Virus record (IMG/VR): IMGVR_UViG_3300020424_000002 | Span: 1 to 64,000 of that record | Strand: one strand, 5' to 3' | DNA from: a virus | DNA: 64,000 nt | Part shown: piece by piece, positions 51,256-58,173 of the stretch | Position numbering within the stretch: the stretch's first letter is position 1 | Layout of the letters: each line of letters opens with the position of its first letter | The notes under the pieces: generated by a model | Database searches by the model: none | What the model was told of the DNA's origin: nothing | The model's input: only the letters and a program-made list of their open reading frames with translations | Position numbers and translations under genes: made by a program

Positions 51256-52148
51256 TACACATCATTTGCAAGTTTTTGGAAGTATGAGATTGACTCATCT
51301 TCATCTACATCTGTTGTAGCAGTTGTAGGTTCTGCAACTGTTGGTTCTGGACTTGGAAATGCAACATCATCAAAGTCTGATGCAGTTGAAGCTGCAGTAG
51401 CAGTCGATGCTGTCATTCCTAAAACTCTGTCGAGTTTTTGTTTCAGTTCATCATAAGATTTGAACTGGTCTGGTGCAATCACCTCTTGTAGAGAATGTTG
51501 ACTATTCCAAACTGCTTCCAATTTTGCATCATCATCTGATAATGGTTTTGGAGTTGCAAACTCAGACTTATCATAGTTCCAGTAACCATCTACTTTACGA
51601 ACTTTAATTTTAAAGTCTGCACCTTCCCACAAATCAAAAGGATTCATTGGTGTTTCATCCTCAAATTGTGGTTGCATTTTGTCTTTCAACATTTCAAAGA
51701 TTTTCTTCCCATATCTGAACAGTTTGACTTGTCCTTCATTCTCTGGATGTGTTGGGTCAGAAACTACAAGAACATTAGACACATAGTGCAATCTTCTTTT
51801 TTGTTTCCTAGCAATATCTTTGTTTGCCTCTAATCCAGTATTCCACAATTCAGTATTGTGTTCTGATACTGGGTCTTTTTGATTAAGAGTAGTCAATGAC
51901 TTCTCTATATACCATCCACCTGGCCCTTGAAAACCATGGTCGAAGTATTGTACCCAAGGCATATCCTCACCTTGAGACGCAGGTAAAAATCTCACAACAG
52001 CATAACCATTACCAGTCTTATCTAAATCGATTTTCCAGTATCGGTCATCATTGTAGGATTTTGCTTCAGTTCCACCAGAAGTAGTTTCTAGTGTTTTTTG
52101 TAAGGTGTCGAATCCACCTCTAGATTTTTTTAAGTCTTGAAATGACAT
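51255..52148 (-). CDS. 32: Single-stranded DNA binding protein gp32
   Basis: 297 residues; T4 gp32 is 301. The N-terminal self-association part (SFQDLKKSRGGFDTLQKTL), OB-fold strands (YWKIDLDKTGNGYAVVRFLP), and the RKQKRRLHYVSNVLVVSDPT then ENEGQVKLFRYGKKIFEML stretch are clear. The acidic C-terminal tail (DVDEDESISYFQKLANDV) recruits partners such as gp59. There are no cysteines at all, so the T4 zinc site (His and three Cys) is missing, as in cyanophage gp32. GAGGAT precedes the ATG. It coats single strands in replication and recombination. Confidence 0.94.
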   Translation of the reverse strand: MSFQDLKKSRGGFDTLQKTLETTSGGTEAKSYNDDRYWKIDLDKTGNGYAVVRFLPASQGEDMPWVQYFDHGFQGPGGWYIEKSLTTLNQKDPVSEHNTELWNTGLEANKDIARKQKRRLHYVSNVLVVSDPTHPENEGQVKLFRYGKKIFEMLKDKMQPQFEDETPMNPFDLWEGADFKIKVRKVDGYWNYDKSEFATPKPLSDDDAKLEAVWNSQHSLQEVIAPDQFKSYDELKQKLDRVLGMTASTATAASTASDFDDVAFPSPEPTVAEPTTATTDVDEDESISYFQKLANDV

Positions 52149-52196
52149 AATTATATCCTCGTATTAGCATTATATTTGCATTTTATTATTATTGTA

Positions 52197-52991
52197 TTAG
52201 AACAAGTATTCATCCAATGGAGAAACACTTAATTCATCCTTCATTATATAATAGTCTATGTTTGGAAATATGTCAACTAAAGTTTTTAGTTGGTCTGTCT
52301 GGGATATCCAACCTTGGTCACCAGTCTCAACAAGTCTGTTGTTTTCTGGGTCGTCTTCTGTCCCATAACATCGAGTTCCAGCATAGATGTTATTATATTT
52401 AGTCGAATCGTAATTCCAAACAGAATCAAATCCAACAAAAACTACATTATTGTAGTCGTGGTTCATTGATGCCATTGCAGCTGCAGTAGTACCAGCAAAC
52501 CAATTCTCAAATATGTGGTAGTCATGTTCTGGGCCACATACTTTTGAAATCTTGTAGTCATCCTCTATTCCTATTGCTTGCATTTCTAGGATACCAACAT
52601 TACCATTACCCTTTCCATGCATAGTCACTTTAGAATGACTTGGGTCTATCCATTCTCTCACTGGTACACCCATTGTTTCTTTTATTACATTATATTCTTC
52701 AAATCCTAATGGGTCATCCCATTCTCCAGAGAAGTAACATTTATTAAGTTTAGGATATCTAGACTCACAACATTCACCCATAATACTAACATCTACAATT
52801 GTGAGGTAGTCTGGAGTATAGTCTCTAAACAGTGCATTACACCCCCATATGTCCCCGCTAAGGACATTTAGGTCTAATCCTTGTCTAGATGTCCCATTAC
52901 CTATAATATATGCTGTATGACCACCATCTAGGTTCAGATATGAGTACATATCTGGTCTTAATTCTTCTGCTACGATTGCATCAACTGTCAT
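52197..52991 (-). CDS. Unknown phage protein, MptE/DUF115-like nucleotide fold
   Basis: 264 residues. It starts with a Rossmann-type strand-loop (AYIIGNGTSRQGLDLNVL) and continues DIWGCNALFRDYTPDYLTIV with Asp in VDVSIM, then NVVFVGFDSVWN. This pattern recurs in phage proteins and resembles the DUF115/MptE-type glycosyl or pyrophosphokinase folds. The function is unknown; a sugar-nucleotide transferase is one possibility. It overlaps gp59 by 11 bp and precedes gp32. Confidence 0.6.
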   Translation of the reverse strand: MTVDAIVAEELRPDMYSYLNLDGGHTAYIIGNGTSRQGLDLNVLSGDIWGCNALFRDYTPDYLTIVDVSIMGECCESRYPKLNKCYFSGEWDDPLGFEEYNVIKETMGVPVREWIDPSHSKVTMHGKGNGNVGILEMQAIGIEDDYKISKVCGPEHDYHIFENWFAGTTAAAMASMNHDYNNVVFVGFDSVWNYDSTKYNNIYAGTRCYGTEDDPENNRLVETGDQGWISQTDQLKTLVDIFPNIDYYIMKDELSVSPLDEYLF

Positions 52992-53592
52992 ATATTTCTA
53001 ATACTTTTTCTTTTAACTTTTTATTGTTATATCCAATAAATCCTTGAGTCTTTTGTATCCTTCTTTGTAATTCTGGCCAAACATACTTTTCAGTTATGTT
53101 TACGCTGGAACTCCATCGTATGAGGGAATCGAGTAATACTCCAGTGGCAAAGGATATGGACTTGGATAAAATAGAGGAGACAATGATAGGATGACTAGAG
53201 CTATCAGTACTAAATAAATTGTCCAATACTCCTTCAAGTGAGTTAAGATATCTGATATCTTTCTCAAAACAGTAGAGTAAAGATTGGTTGTATTTTTTCC
53301 ATTCTGTGTAGTTTTCTTTTGCTTCTTCACCAAATAAGTCTCCTATCCAATAGTCTTTGTACATAAAGTTTGCAATGTAAAAGTCTTTAAGGTTTTCTCC
53401 ATGTTGTTTTCGTAATTTAGAAAACTGGAACTTATCAGACCTTTTGAGATAACTCTCAAACGATGCACTAACTTTACCATTATACTTGTTAAAATCATAA
53501 TCTGAATTGTAATGTAATTTGATACCAAGGTATAACTGATACGATTCATATCCGAACCTTGCATTGACATTTTCATAACCATGCCAACTCAC
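52981..53592 (-). CDS. 59: Helicase loader gp59
   Basis: 203 residues; T4 gp59 is 217. It is all helical and matches T4 gp59 in ESYQLYLGIKLHYNSDYDFN, KRSDKFQFSKL, FYIANFMYKDYWIGD, a FEKDIRYL helix, and LLDSLIRW. gp59 loads the gp41 helicase onto gp32-covered forks. The gene order gp59-gp32 and the overlap with the unknown gene support it. Its start lies 2 bp after the bS21 stop. Confidence 0.88.
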   Translation of the reverse strand: MSWHGYENVNARFGYESYQLYLGIKLHYNSDYDFNKYNGKVSASFESYLKRSDKFQFSKLRKQHGENLKDFYIANFMYKDYWIGDLFGEEAKENYTEWKKYNQSLLYCFEKDIRYLNSLEGVLDNLFSTDSSSHPIIVSSILSKSISFATGVLLDSLIRWSSSVNITEKYVWPELQRRIQKTQGFIGYNNKKLKEKVLEIYDS

Positions 53593-53594
53593 TA

Positions 53595-53870
53595 TTAATA
53601 CCTTCCACTTCTTTTGTAAGCTTCCAAGGCTTGTTCTTCACGAATCTTATCAATCTTAATCTTTCTCTTCCATGCATTGATTTTCTTTTGTCTTCTTGAA
53701 GAAGGTTTTTCATAATATTGTCTCTCACGAACCTCTGCAACAACACCACTTCGTTCACATTTCTTTTTGAATCGTCTCATTAAGACATCAAATGGTGGTG
53801 GGCCTGATGGTTTTTTGGGTTTTCTTCCCCATTCTTTTGACCTTTGTGGTCTTCGATTATAATGTTTCAT
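53595..53870 (-). CDS. rpsU: Ribosomal protein bS21 homolog
   Basis: 91 residues; bacterial bS21 is about 70. Residues 27-70 carry the bS21 core: [38 protein letters not shown] and then a basic helix. The N-terminal 25 residues ([19 protein letters not shown]) are an extra basic, proline-rich segment. bS21 helps the 30S subunit start translation near the mRNA 5' end and the anti-Shine-Dalgarno. A phage copy could bias ribosomes toward phage messages (inference). It overlaps gp33 by 4 nt. Confidence 0.9.
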   Translation of the reverse strand: MKHYNRRPQRSKEWGRKPKKPSGPPPFDVLMRRFKKKCERSGVVAEVRERQYYEKPSSRRQKKINAWKRKIKIDKIREEQALEAYKRSGRY

Positions 53871-54097
53871 ATTGGTAGTTTACCTTTTCCTCGTTTTGCA
53901 TTTGGTTTTAACATATTATAAGATATTGCATCATTCTCTATTTTTTCTTTTAGAGGTGGTGTTATCAAATTCTTTACTGACTCTGGGTCTAGATGTTCTT
54001 TTTCACAATAGTATATTATTGCATCGATATAGTTTAATCCTTTTTGCAATACAACAGTTTCTATGGCTTCTGCAAATCTTTTTTTAGTGAGTATCAT
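53867..54097 (-). CDS. 33: Late transcription co-activator gp33
   Basis: 76 residues; T4 gp33 is 112 and marine homologs are shorter. The pattern [39 protein letters not shown] and [14 protein letters not shown] matches cyanophage gp33. gp33 bridges RNA polymerase and the sliding clamp at late promoters, which fits the many TATAAATA elements here. Overlaps of 4 nt on both sides put it in an operon with a membrane protein and bS21. Confidence 0.82.
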   Translation of the reverse strand: MILTKKRFAEAIETVVLQKGLNYIDAIIYYCEKEHLDPESVKNLITPPLKEKIENDAISYNMLKPNAKRGKGKLPI

Positions 54098-54486
54098 GCC
54101 TCTTTATCGATATCCCATTTAATTCTTTTTTCATAGTTTGGTTTCTTCAACCTTGAGTCCATTTTCTCTATTCTTTGTTGTGTTCTATATGCAGATACCC
54201 AGTTACCGCCATTCCTTTCTGCTTCTTTAAATATGTAATTAGTTATCATGATTGGTATGAGGACTGCCATGTGAATTATGATTGACCAAACGATACTATA
54301 TCCTATCCAGTTCATCCAGTGCAGTGCAACTACACCAAAATAACAAGACCACATTATGAATAATGCAAGGGTAAAGTATGATTGAATTGAAGGGTCGTGT
54401 ATGTGTCTTAAAGGATTGTATCGATTGTCCATTACAACTCTCCAACAATCAATAACAAAAAACACCAGTCTTTTTAAAATATCCAT
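54094..54486 (-). CDS. Two-segment membrane protein
   Basis: 130 residues. Two hydrophobic segments (SYFTLALFIMWSCYFGVVAL, about 36-55, and IGYSIVWSIIIHMAVLIPIM, about 62-81) are flanked by charged ends; the C-terminal 45 residues are highly charged. No family is recognised. It is the first gene of the gp33-bS21-gp59-gp32 string. A sigma70-like promoter ends 6 nt before the ATG, so the mRNA would be leaderless. Confidence 0.68.
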   Translation of the reverse strand: MDILKRLVFFVIDCWRVVMDNRYNPLRHIHDPSIQSYFTLALFIMWSCYFGVVALHWMNWIGYSIVWSIIIHMAVLIPIMITNYIFKEAERNGGNWVSAYRTQQRIEKMDSRLKKPNYEKRIKWDIDKEA

Positions 54487-54492
54487 AATATA

Positions 54493-54520
54493 ATTATACT
54501 ACCAAACTCTATATTGTCAA
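54493..54520 (-). promoter_or_regulatory. Sigma70-like promoter 6 nt before ATG
   Basis: TTGACA (54520-54515), a 16-nt spacer and TATAAT (54498-54493), then TATATT and the ATG at 54486. The expected start site is the A of the ATG. Confidence 0.7.
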
Positions 54521-54524
54521 GTCT

Positions 54525-54974
54525 TTAATATCCATATCCATTTGGGTCTTCCCATCTACCCTGTTGGTTATGTTTTCTATGTGCAGTTTTTTCTTCCCAG
54601 TTTTCTATTGCTCGTTTGATTCCTTCTTCTGCAAGGACTGAACAGTGCAGTTTGATTGCAGGCAATTCAAGAGCATCTGCAATTTCTTTATCTTTAATAA
54701 GTTTTGCTTGTTCAATTGTTTTACCTTTAAGCATTTCAACAAACATTGTTGATGATGCAATAGCAGAACCACATCCATAAGTTTTGAACTTGACATCTTC
54801 AATTAAATCTCCATTCATTTTAAGGTCGAGTTTCATAACATCACCACACGCAGGAGCTCCAACTAATCCAGTTGCAACATTAGGGTCTTTAGGGTCGAAC
54901 CTACCGACTGCATGTTTCTCTGGATTGTTTAGAACATCTTCGAATCTTTGTACAACTTTTTTACTATATGCCAT
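54525..54974 (-). CDS. iscU: Iron-sulfur cluster scaffold IscU
   Basis: 149 residues; bacterial IscU is about 128. The three ligands are present: Cys43 (GAPACGD with Asp45), Cys68 (KTYGCGSAIASS) and Cys111 (LHCSVLAEEGI). The chaperone recognition motif is LPAIK (104-108) in place of LPPVK. The N-terminal VNNPEK/GxxD part is normal, and the C-terminal 20 residues (HRKHNQQGRWEDPNGYGY) are extra. It assembles [2Fe-2S] clusters for transfer to apoproteins. No phage IscS or IscA is seen in the window, so host IscS would supply sulfur (inference). Confidence 0.92.
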   Translation of the reverse strand: MAYSKKVVQRFEDVLNNPEKHAVGRFDPKDPNVATGLVGAPACGDVMKLDLKMNGDLIEDVKFKTYGCGSAIASSTMFVEMLKGKTIEQAKLIKDKEIADALELPAIKLHCSVLAEEGIKRAIENWEEKTAHRKHNQQGRWEDPNGYGY

Positions 54975-55089
54975 GATTTTTTTAAAAATTAAGATTATAA
55001 CTATTATAAATATAAATGATAATTATCTATAACCAGATAGTATATCACTATTTTTAACCCTAAAACTATTTATAAGGAGAACAATTCTC
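54975..55089. promoter_or_regulatory. Divergent promoter region with two facing late elements
   Basis: A very AT-rich 115-bp gap between iscU (minus) and a 45-residue ORF (plus). TATAAATA lies on the plus strand at 55005-55012 and on the minus strand at 55074-55067, pointing across each other. This is the second such arrangement in the window, but base composition makes chance matches likely here. Confidence 0.4.
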
Positions 55090-55227
55090 ATGATGAGTGC
55101 TGTTAATTATATTATTGAACATCGATGCGAAATTTGTGAAAAAATAAGAGAAGCTTTTTCATTTTCTTTTTTCATGTTGGCACCAATTGCAATACCATTT
55201 TTAATAATGTGGATGGCTAGTCACTAG
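55090..55227 (+). CDS. 45-residue mini membrane protein (plus strand)
   Basis: Starts ATGATG after AAGGAG (spacing about 10-13 nt). It has an N-terminal part with a Cys pair (EHRCEICEKIREAFS) and a membrane segment (FFMLAPIAIPFLIMWM), ending with ASH. It runs convergently into the end of the nuclease gene (4-bp overlap). Isolated plus-strand orientation with a ribosome site argues for a real gene; its function is unknown. Confidence 0.5.
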   Translation: MMSAVNYIIEHRCEICEKIREAFSFSFFMLAPIAIPFLIMWMASH

Positions 55228-55898
55228 TAACCATACATCCCTTTATAACTATCTCTAAGTTCTAATAACTTAGTGTGGTAAACTTCACTCGGTTTTTCTA
55301 TGAACAACTGACTTGTCCCATTACTCACTGCTATTAAGGTGATAATGTTCTCTACCTTCTTACCAGTTAAATCTTCAAACATTTTTGCATATGCAGTTTC
55401 TTGTATAAAATAGTTTTGTATCCATTCTGTCTTTTTTGGTTTTGCACTGGTTTTAAAATCAATGACTGATATCTCACCTTCCCACTCTGCAATACAATCT
55501 ACTCTACCAGCAAGTTGTAGGTTATGTGAATAAAGTGGTGATTCAAGTGCATGAACAGTTCCAATCTGATTTAATTCTTTTTCTACCGAAATAAATGCTT
55601 GTTGTGTAGTGGGCATTGCACCCTTAAACTTTTCTTCAAAGTTATCATTTCTAATATAGTCTTCGAATAGTTGGTGTGCAGATGTTCCATGTCTTGCAGC
55701 TTGAGTTGATATCTTGTTTGCTTGTTTTTCACCAACTTTTTTTCTCCACTTCTTAATTGCTTCTTTATTTAAAAGTCCAGTAACCGATGTCACTGATGGA
55801 TACTTCTCACCAGTTGGTGTGATATAGTATCGTTTACCATCTATATTTTCTGTAGGTAATGATTGAAAATCATAATCTAATATTTCAAAGGTCTTCAT
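55224..55898 (-). CDS. PD-(D/E)XK exonuclease, RecB-like
   Basis: 224 residues. Motifs are GEKYPSVTSVTGLLNKEAI, the helix RHGTSAHQLFEDYI, Glu in VHALESPLYS, then LAGRVDCIAEWEG and VIDFKTSAKPKK, giving E...D...D-F-K (RecB/Cas4-type core). Related genes are common in cyanophages near the DNA metabolism block. It may help degrade host DNA or process recombination ends. It overlaps the 71-residue upstream gene by 4 bp. Confidence 0.85.
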   Translation of the reverse strand: MKTFEILDYDFQSLPTENIDGKRYYITPTGEKYPSVTSVTGLLNKEAIKKWRKKVGEKQANKISTQAARHGTSAHQLFEDYIRNDNFEEKFKGAMPTTQQAFISVEKELNQIGTVHALESPLYSHNLQLAGRVDCIAEWEGEISVIDFKTSAKPKKTEWIQNYFIQETAYAKMFEDLTGKKVENIITLIAVSNGTSQLFIEKPSEVYHTKLLELRDSYKGMYGY

Positions 55899-56110
55899 GG
55901 AAATATTCTTTGTGGTTTTACATCCTCTGTCATTGCATCAAGTTCATTTATATCATGTTTACCATGAATTGTGACCTTAAATGTATCATCTGCTTTAATA
56001 AACTCTACCTCAAATGGTAGGTCATAACCTTTACCTTGTAGAATTGCAACTCTATCATTAAACTCTCTGTATTCGTCTCTTGTTAGTATTGTAGGTTTAA
56101 GTTCCATCAT
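55895..56110 (-). CDS. Small hypothetical protein
   Basis: About 71 residues with the start at the ATG at 56110, which has GGGAG 5 nt before it; an ATG 12 nt further up (56122) is less likely. It overlaps the upstream oxygenase end by 14 bp. Beta-rich (PFEVEFIKADDTFKVTIHG), acidic, no recognised family. Confidence 0.55.
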   Translation of the reverse strand: MMELKPTILTRDEYREFNDRVAILQGKGYDLPFEVEFIKADDTFKVTIHGKHDINELDAMTEDVKPQRIFP

Positions 56111-56693
56111 TATAACTCCCATATTCTTTACTTCCTATTGGCCCTGTATATGCAATATCAAATGATATTGAATATGATGGTTTATGACTATGCCATACCA
56201 CTGAATGTCCTATCCAAGATGGATGTATAATCACTTTACCTTTAGGCATATTAGTAAAAGGTGTGTAATCTTGATTAAAATCCGAAGGTTTTTCAACTTC
56301 TGGAAAATACATGTTTTGATATCCAGCATTAGGATTTACATAATATGTAGTATGTCCAGCATCTTCTGGAAAAAATGTTCCAGCCCATGAACAATTTTGA
56401 TGCCAATGAACTGGTAATGCGCTTCTAGTTTCATCATATACATTTAACCATAACTGATTAATTTTCATAGGTTGTTTAACAAAACCTACTTCAACTATTA
56501 AATTATTTGCACACTCTAATATCTTTTCCTCTAATTCTGGTAAATCTAAATCTAATACATTAGAATTAACAACACCTTTTCTATTATGTCCATCTACAAA
56601 TTTTTCATCTTTTGGTATTTCATATTCGTAATCAATATCACCAAGAAAAAATGGTGTTTGAAACATTCCTAGTACAGATTCATTCTCTTTCAT
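56097..56693 (-). CDS. 2OG-Fe(II) oxygenase-like protein (fourth)
   Basis: 198 residues. The core shows PVHWHQNCSWAGTFF (His96, His98), YYVNPNAGYQNMYF, and a second metal candidate in IIHPSWIGHSVVWH (His157 or His163), closing with YSISFDIAY. The H-x-H spacing resembles the 2OG-FeII_Oxy_5 group. The usual Arg before the last strand is a Lys or absent, so 2-oxoglutarate binding is uncertain. It overlaps the upstream hotdog-like gene by 14 bp. Substrate unknown. Confidence 0.7.
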   Translation of the reverse strand: MKENESVLGMFQTPFFLGDIDYEYEIPKDEKFVDGHNRKGVVNSNVLDLDLPELEEKILECANNLIVEVGFVKQPMKINQLWLNVYDETRSALPVHWHQNCSWAGTFFPEDAGHTTYYVNPNAGYQNMYFPEVEKPSDFNQDYTPFTNMPKGKVIIHPSWIGHSVVWHSHKPSYSISFDIAYTGPIGSKEYGSYNDGT

Positions 56694-57252
56694 GTTTCAA
56701 ATCTTTACAGATTGCTTTATATGTACCAACCTGTTCTCCAGTTTCAACCACTCGTTGAACTCCTGTTTCAGTTATAATACCATCGTTGTTTACAAATGAT
56801 GTATTTTCTGTCTCTAGTGTTTGACCTACTAATATAGCTTTATCATAGGTATGACTAATTTCTATCATAGGACAAAATCTTCTCATTGCAAATAAACAAT
56901 TAAGACCAGCAGTTGCATCACTAATAGCTCCTCTTGCAGGCCCACCCATTTTTGTCCTAGGGTTGTTTTCCACTGAATGAAATTCTTTTACAGTTAAAAG
57001 AGTAATAAATCCTTGTGCTTGTCCTTCTTCAACTCTGACTCTCCATCCCCAAAAGAAATCTGGGTCAATCCAGTTACATGATATCATTTGATTAAATGCA
57101 GAAGGTCTATTTTGTTTTTGGGTTTGAGAAAAGACACCTTCTCCTTTAATCAATCCCCTATCTTTTGATTGGGCTTTCATAGTTTCTATTAAAGTCTCAT
57201 CACTTGCAAAGGGACTAAATCCTTCATTTTTTATATATTCTTTTATATTCAT
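56680..57252 (-). CDS. Possible hotdog-fold protein (thioesterase-like)
   Basis: 190 residues. The C-terminal half (about 95-185) has a hotdog-like pattern: RTKMGGPARGAISDATAGL (GG..a..D..G), CPMIEISHTYDKAILVGQTL and GVQRVVETGEQVGTYKAIC. Before it is a WGWRVRVEEGQAQGFITLL strand pair. PaaI-type thioesterases share this layout, but no catalytic residue can be assigned. An acyl-CoA hydrolase is a weak possibility. Confidence 0.5.
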   Translation of the reverse strand: MNIKEYIKNEGFSPFASDETLIETMKAQSKDRGLIKGEGVFSQTQKQNRPSAFNQMISCNWIDPDFFWGWRVRVEEGQAQGFITLLTVKEFHSVENNPRTKMGGPARGAISDATAGLNCLFAMRRFCPMIEISHTYDKAILVGQTLETENTSFVNNDGIITETGVQRVVETGEQVGTYKAICKDLKHERE

Positions 57253-57575
57253 TCTTTTATTATACCTTGTCTTTTTTGAATCTCTACATGTTTTTTAATG
57301 ACTTCATCTGTCTTAACTTCTTTTGCACTTCTTCTACGATGTGTCTTTGCAAGTTCTGACCTAGGATGTTTATCTGCAACTTTAGACAACACCTCATTAA
57401 ATCCACCAGACTTACCAAAATCAGTTCTTGAACCAACATTTGATACAATGTTAGGTGATGAAATTCTTTTTTCAAGATGTGGATTGTCTTCTGCAAACTT
57501 ATCTAAGTCTTTATAAGACATTCTATGTTCTTCCATTTCATCTGTTTTGGTATTGTAGAATTCATATGTAGGCAT
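57249..57575 (-). CDS. FmdB-like conserved phage protein without zinc cysteines
   Basis: 108 residues. The start MPTYEFYNTKTDEMEEHRMS resembles FmdB-type regulators and a set of cyanophage proteins, but the CxxC zinc pair is missing. A SYKDLDKFAEDNPHLEKRIS helix and a basic C-terminal RRRSAKEVKT follow. It may be a small regulatory or virion protein. It overlaps its downstream neighbour by 4 bp and the next by 1 nt. Confidence 0.62.
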   Translation of the reverse strand: MPTYEFYNTKTDEMEEHRMSYKDLDKFAEDNPHLEKRISSPNIVSNVGSRTDFGKSGGFNEVLSKVADKHPRSELAKTHRRRSAKEVKTDEVIKKHVEIQKRQGIIKE

Positions 57576-58138
57576 TATGATGCGTATCCAGCGTGTGTTT
57601 CAAAATTCATAAACTCTGGCACTGGTCTATTAGTCCACTTTGCAAAGTCTTTCTTGTAGTTTATATAGTAGTTCTTATATGCTTCTACTACATTTGTTTG
57701 TTTGACATCATCTGGCATTGCAAGATATGGGTCAACATATGGTTCTACATCAATTTGCATTGGTGCAGACTGTAACATTTCTCTGAGTTTTTTATCTGTT
57801 AGATGCACTTTACCATAACGATGTGTATACTCATCACATAGATGTGTCCACATTTGATATAACCAGTTGTAATGATTCTGTGATGCTCTAACCCATAAAT
57901 TACTAGGATGTTTCACATGGGATGCTTTGTATAAAGTTTTTTCCATTTTAGGTAGTGGATGTTTCCATCTTTGTATTCTACGACCACCTAGAGTCTGAGA
58001 TACATATGGGTCTCCATCAATAACACGATGTGCAGTTGACATCAACTGTGCATATTCGATAATCATTTTGACCACATGTTTATCACAATGCATTTCTGCA
58101 CATGTTTTTGGGTCTTTGTCTAAGTAAAAAATATTCAT
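57575..58138 (-). CDS. Conserved phage protein, pyrimidine-dimer-glycosylase-like label in relatives
   Basis: 187 residues. The start MNIFYLDKDPKTCAEMHCDK, then VVKMIIEYAQLMSTAHRV and a KHPSNLWVRASQNHYNWLYQ stretch, recur in many phages. Relatives are sometimes tagged Pyr_excise-like, but the catalytic N-terminal Thr of T4 DenV is absent, so I do not claim that activity. A consensus sigma70 promoter ends 6 nt before the ATG (leaderless). Confidence 0.72.
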   Translation of the reverse strand: MNIFYLDKDPKTCAEMHCDKHVVKMIIEYAQLMSTAHRVIDGDPYVSQTLGGRRIQRWKHPLPKMEKTLYKASHVKHPSNLWVRASQNHYNWLYQMWTHLCDEYTHRYGKVHLTDKKLREMLQSAPMQIDVEPYVDPYLAMPDDVKQTNVVEAYKNYYINYKKDFAKWTNRPVPEFMNFETHAGYAS

Positions 58139-58144
58139 AATATA

Positions 58145-58173
58145 ATTATAACCTCATAGTTATTTTTTGTCAA
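58145..58173 (-). promoter_or_regulatory. Sigma70-like promoter 6 nt before ATG
   Basis: TTGACA (58173-58168), a 17-nt spacer and TATAAT (58150-58145), then TATATT and the ATG at 58138. The 15-mer TATAATTATATTATG is identical at 54498-54484. Confidence 0.75.

Noticed and set aside
57575-58138. T4 DenV-type pyrimidine dimer glycosylase
   Set aside because: The catalytic N-terminal Thr and the DenV motifs are not visible, so only a conserved phage protein is claimed.
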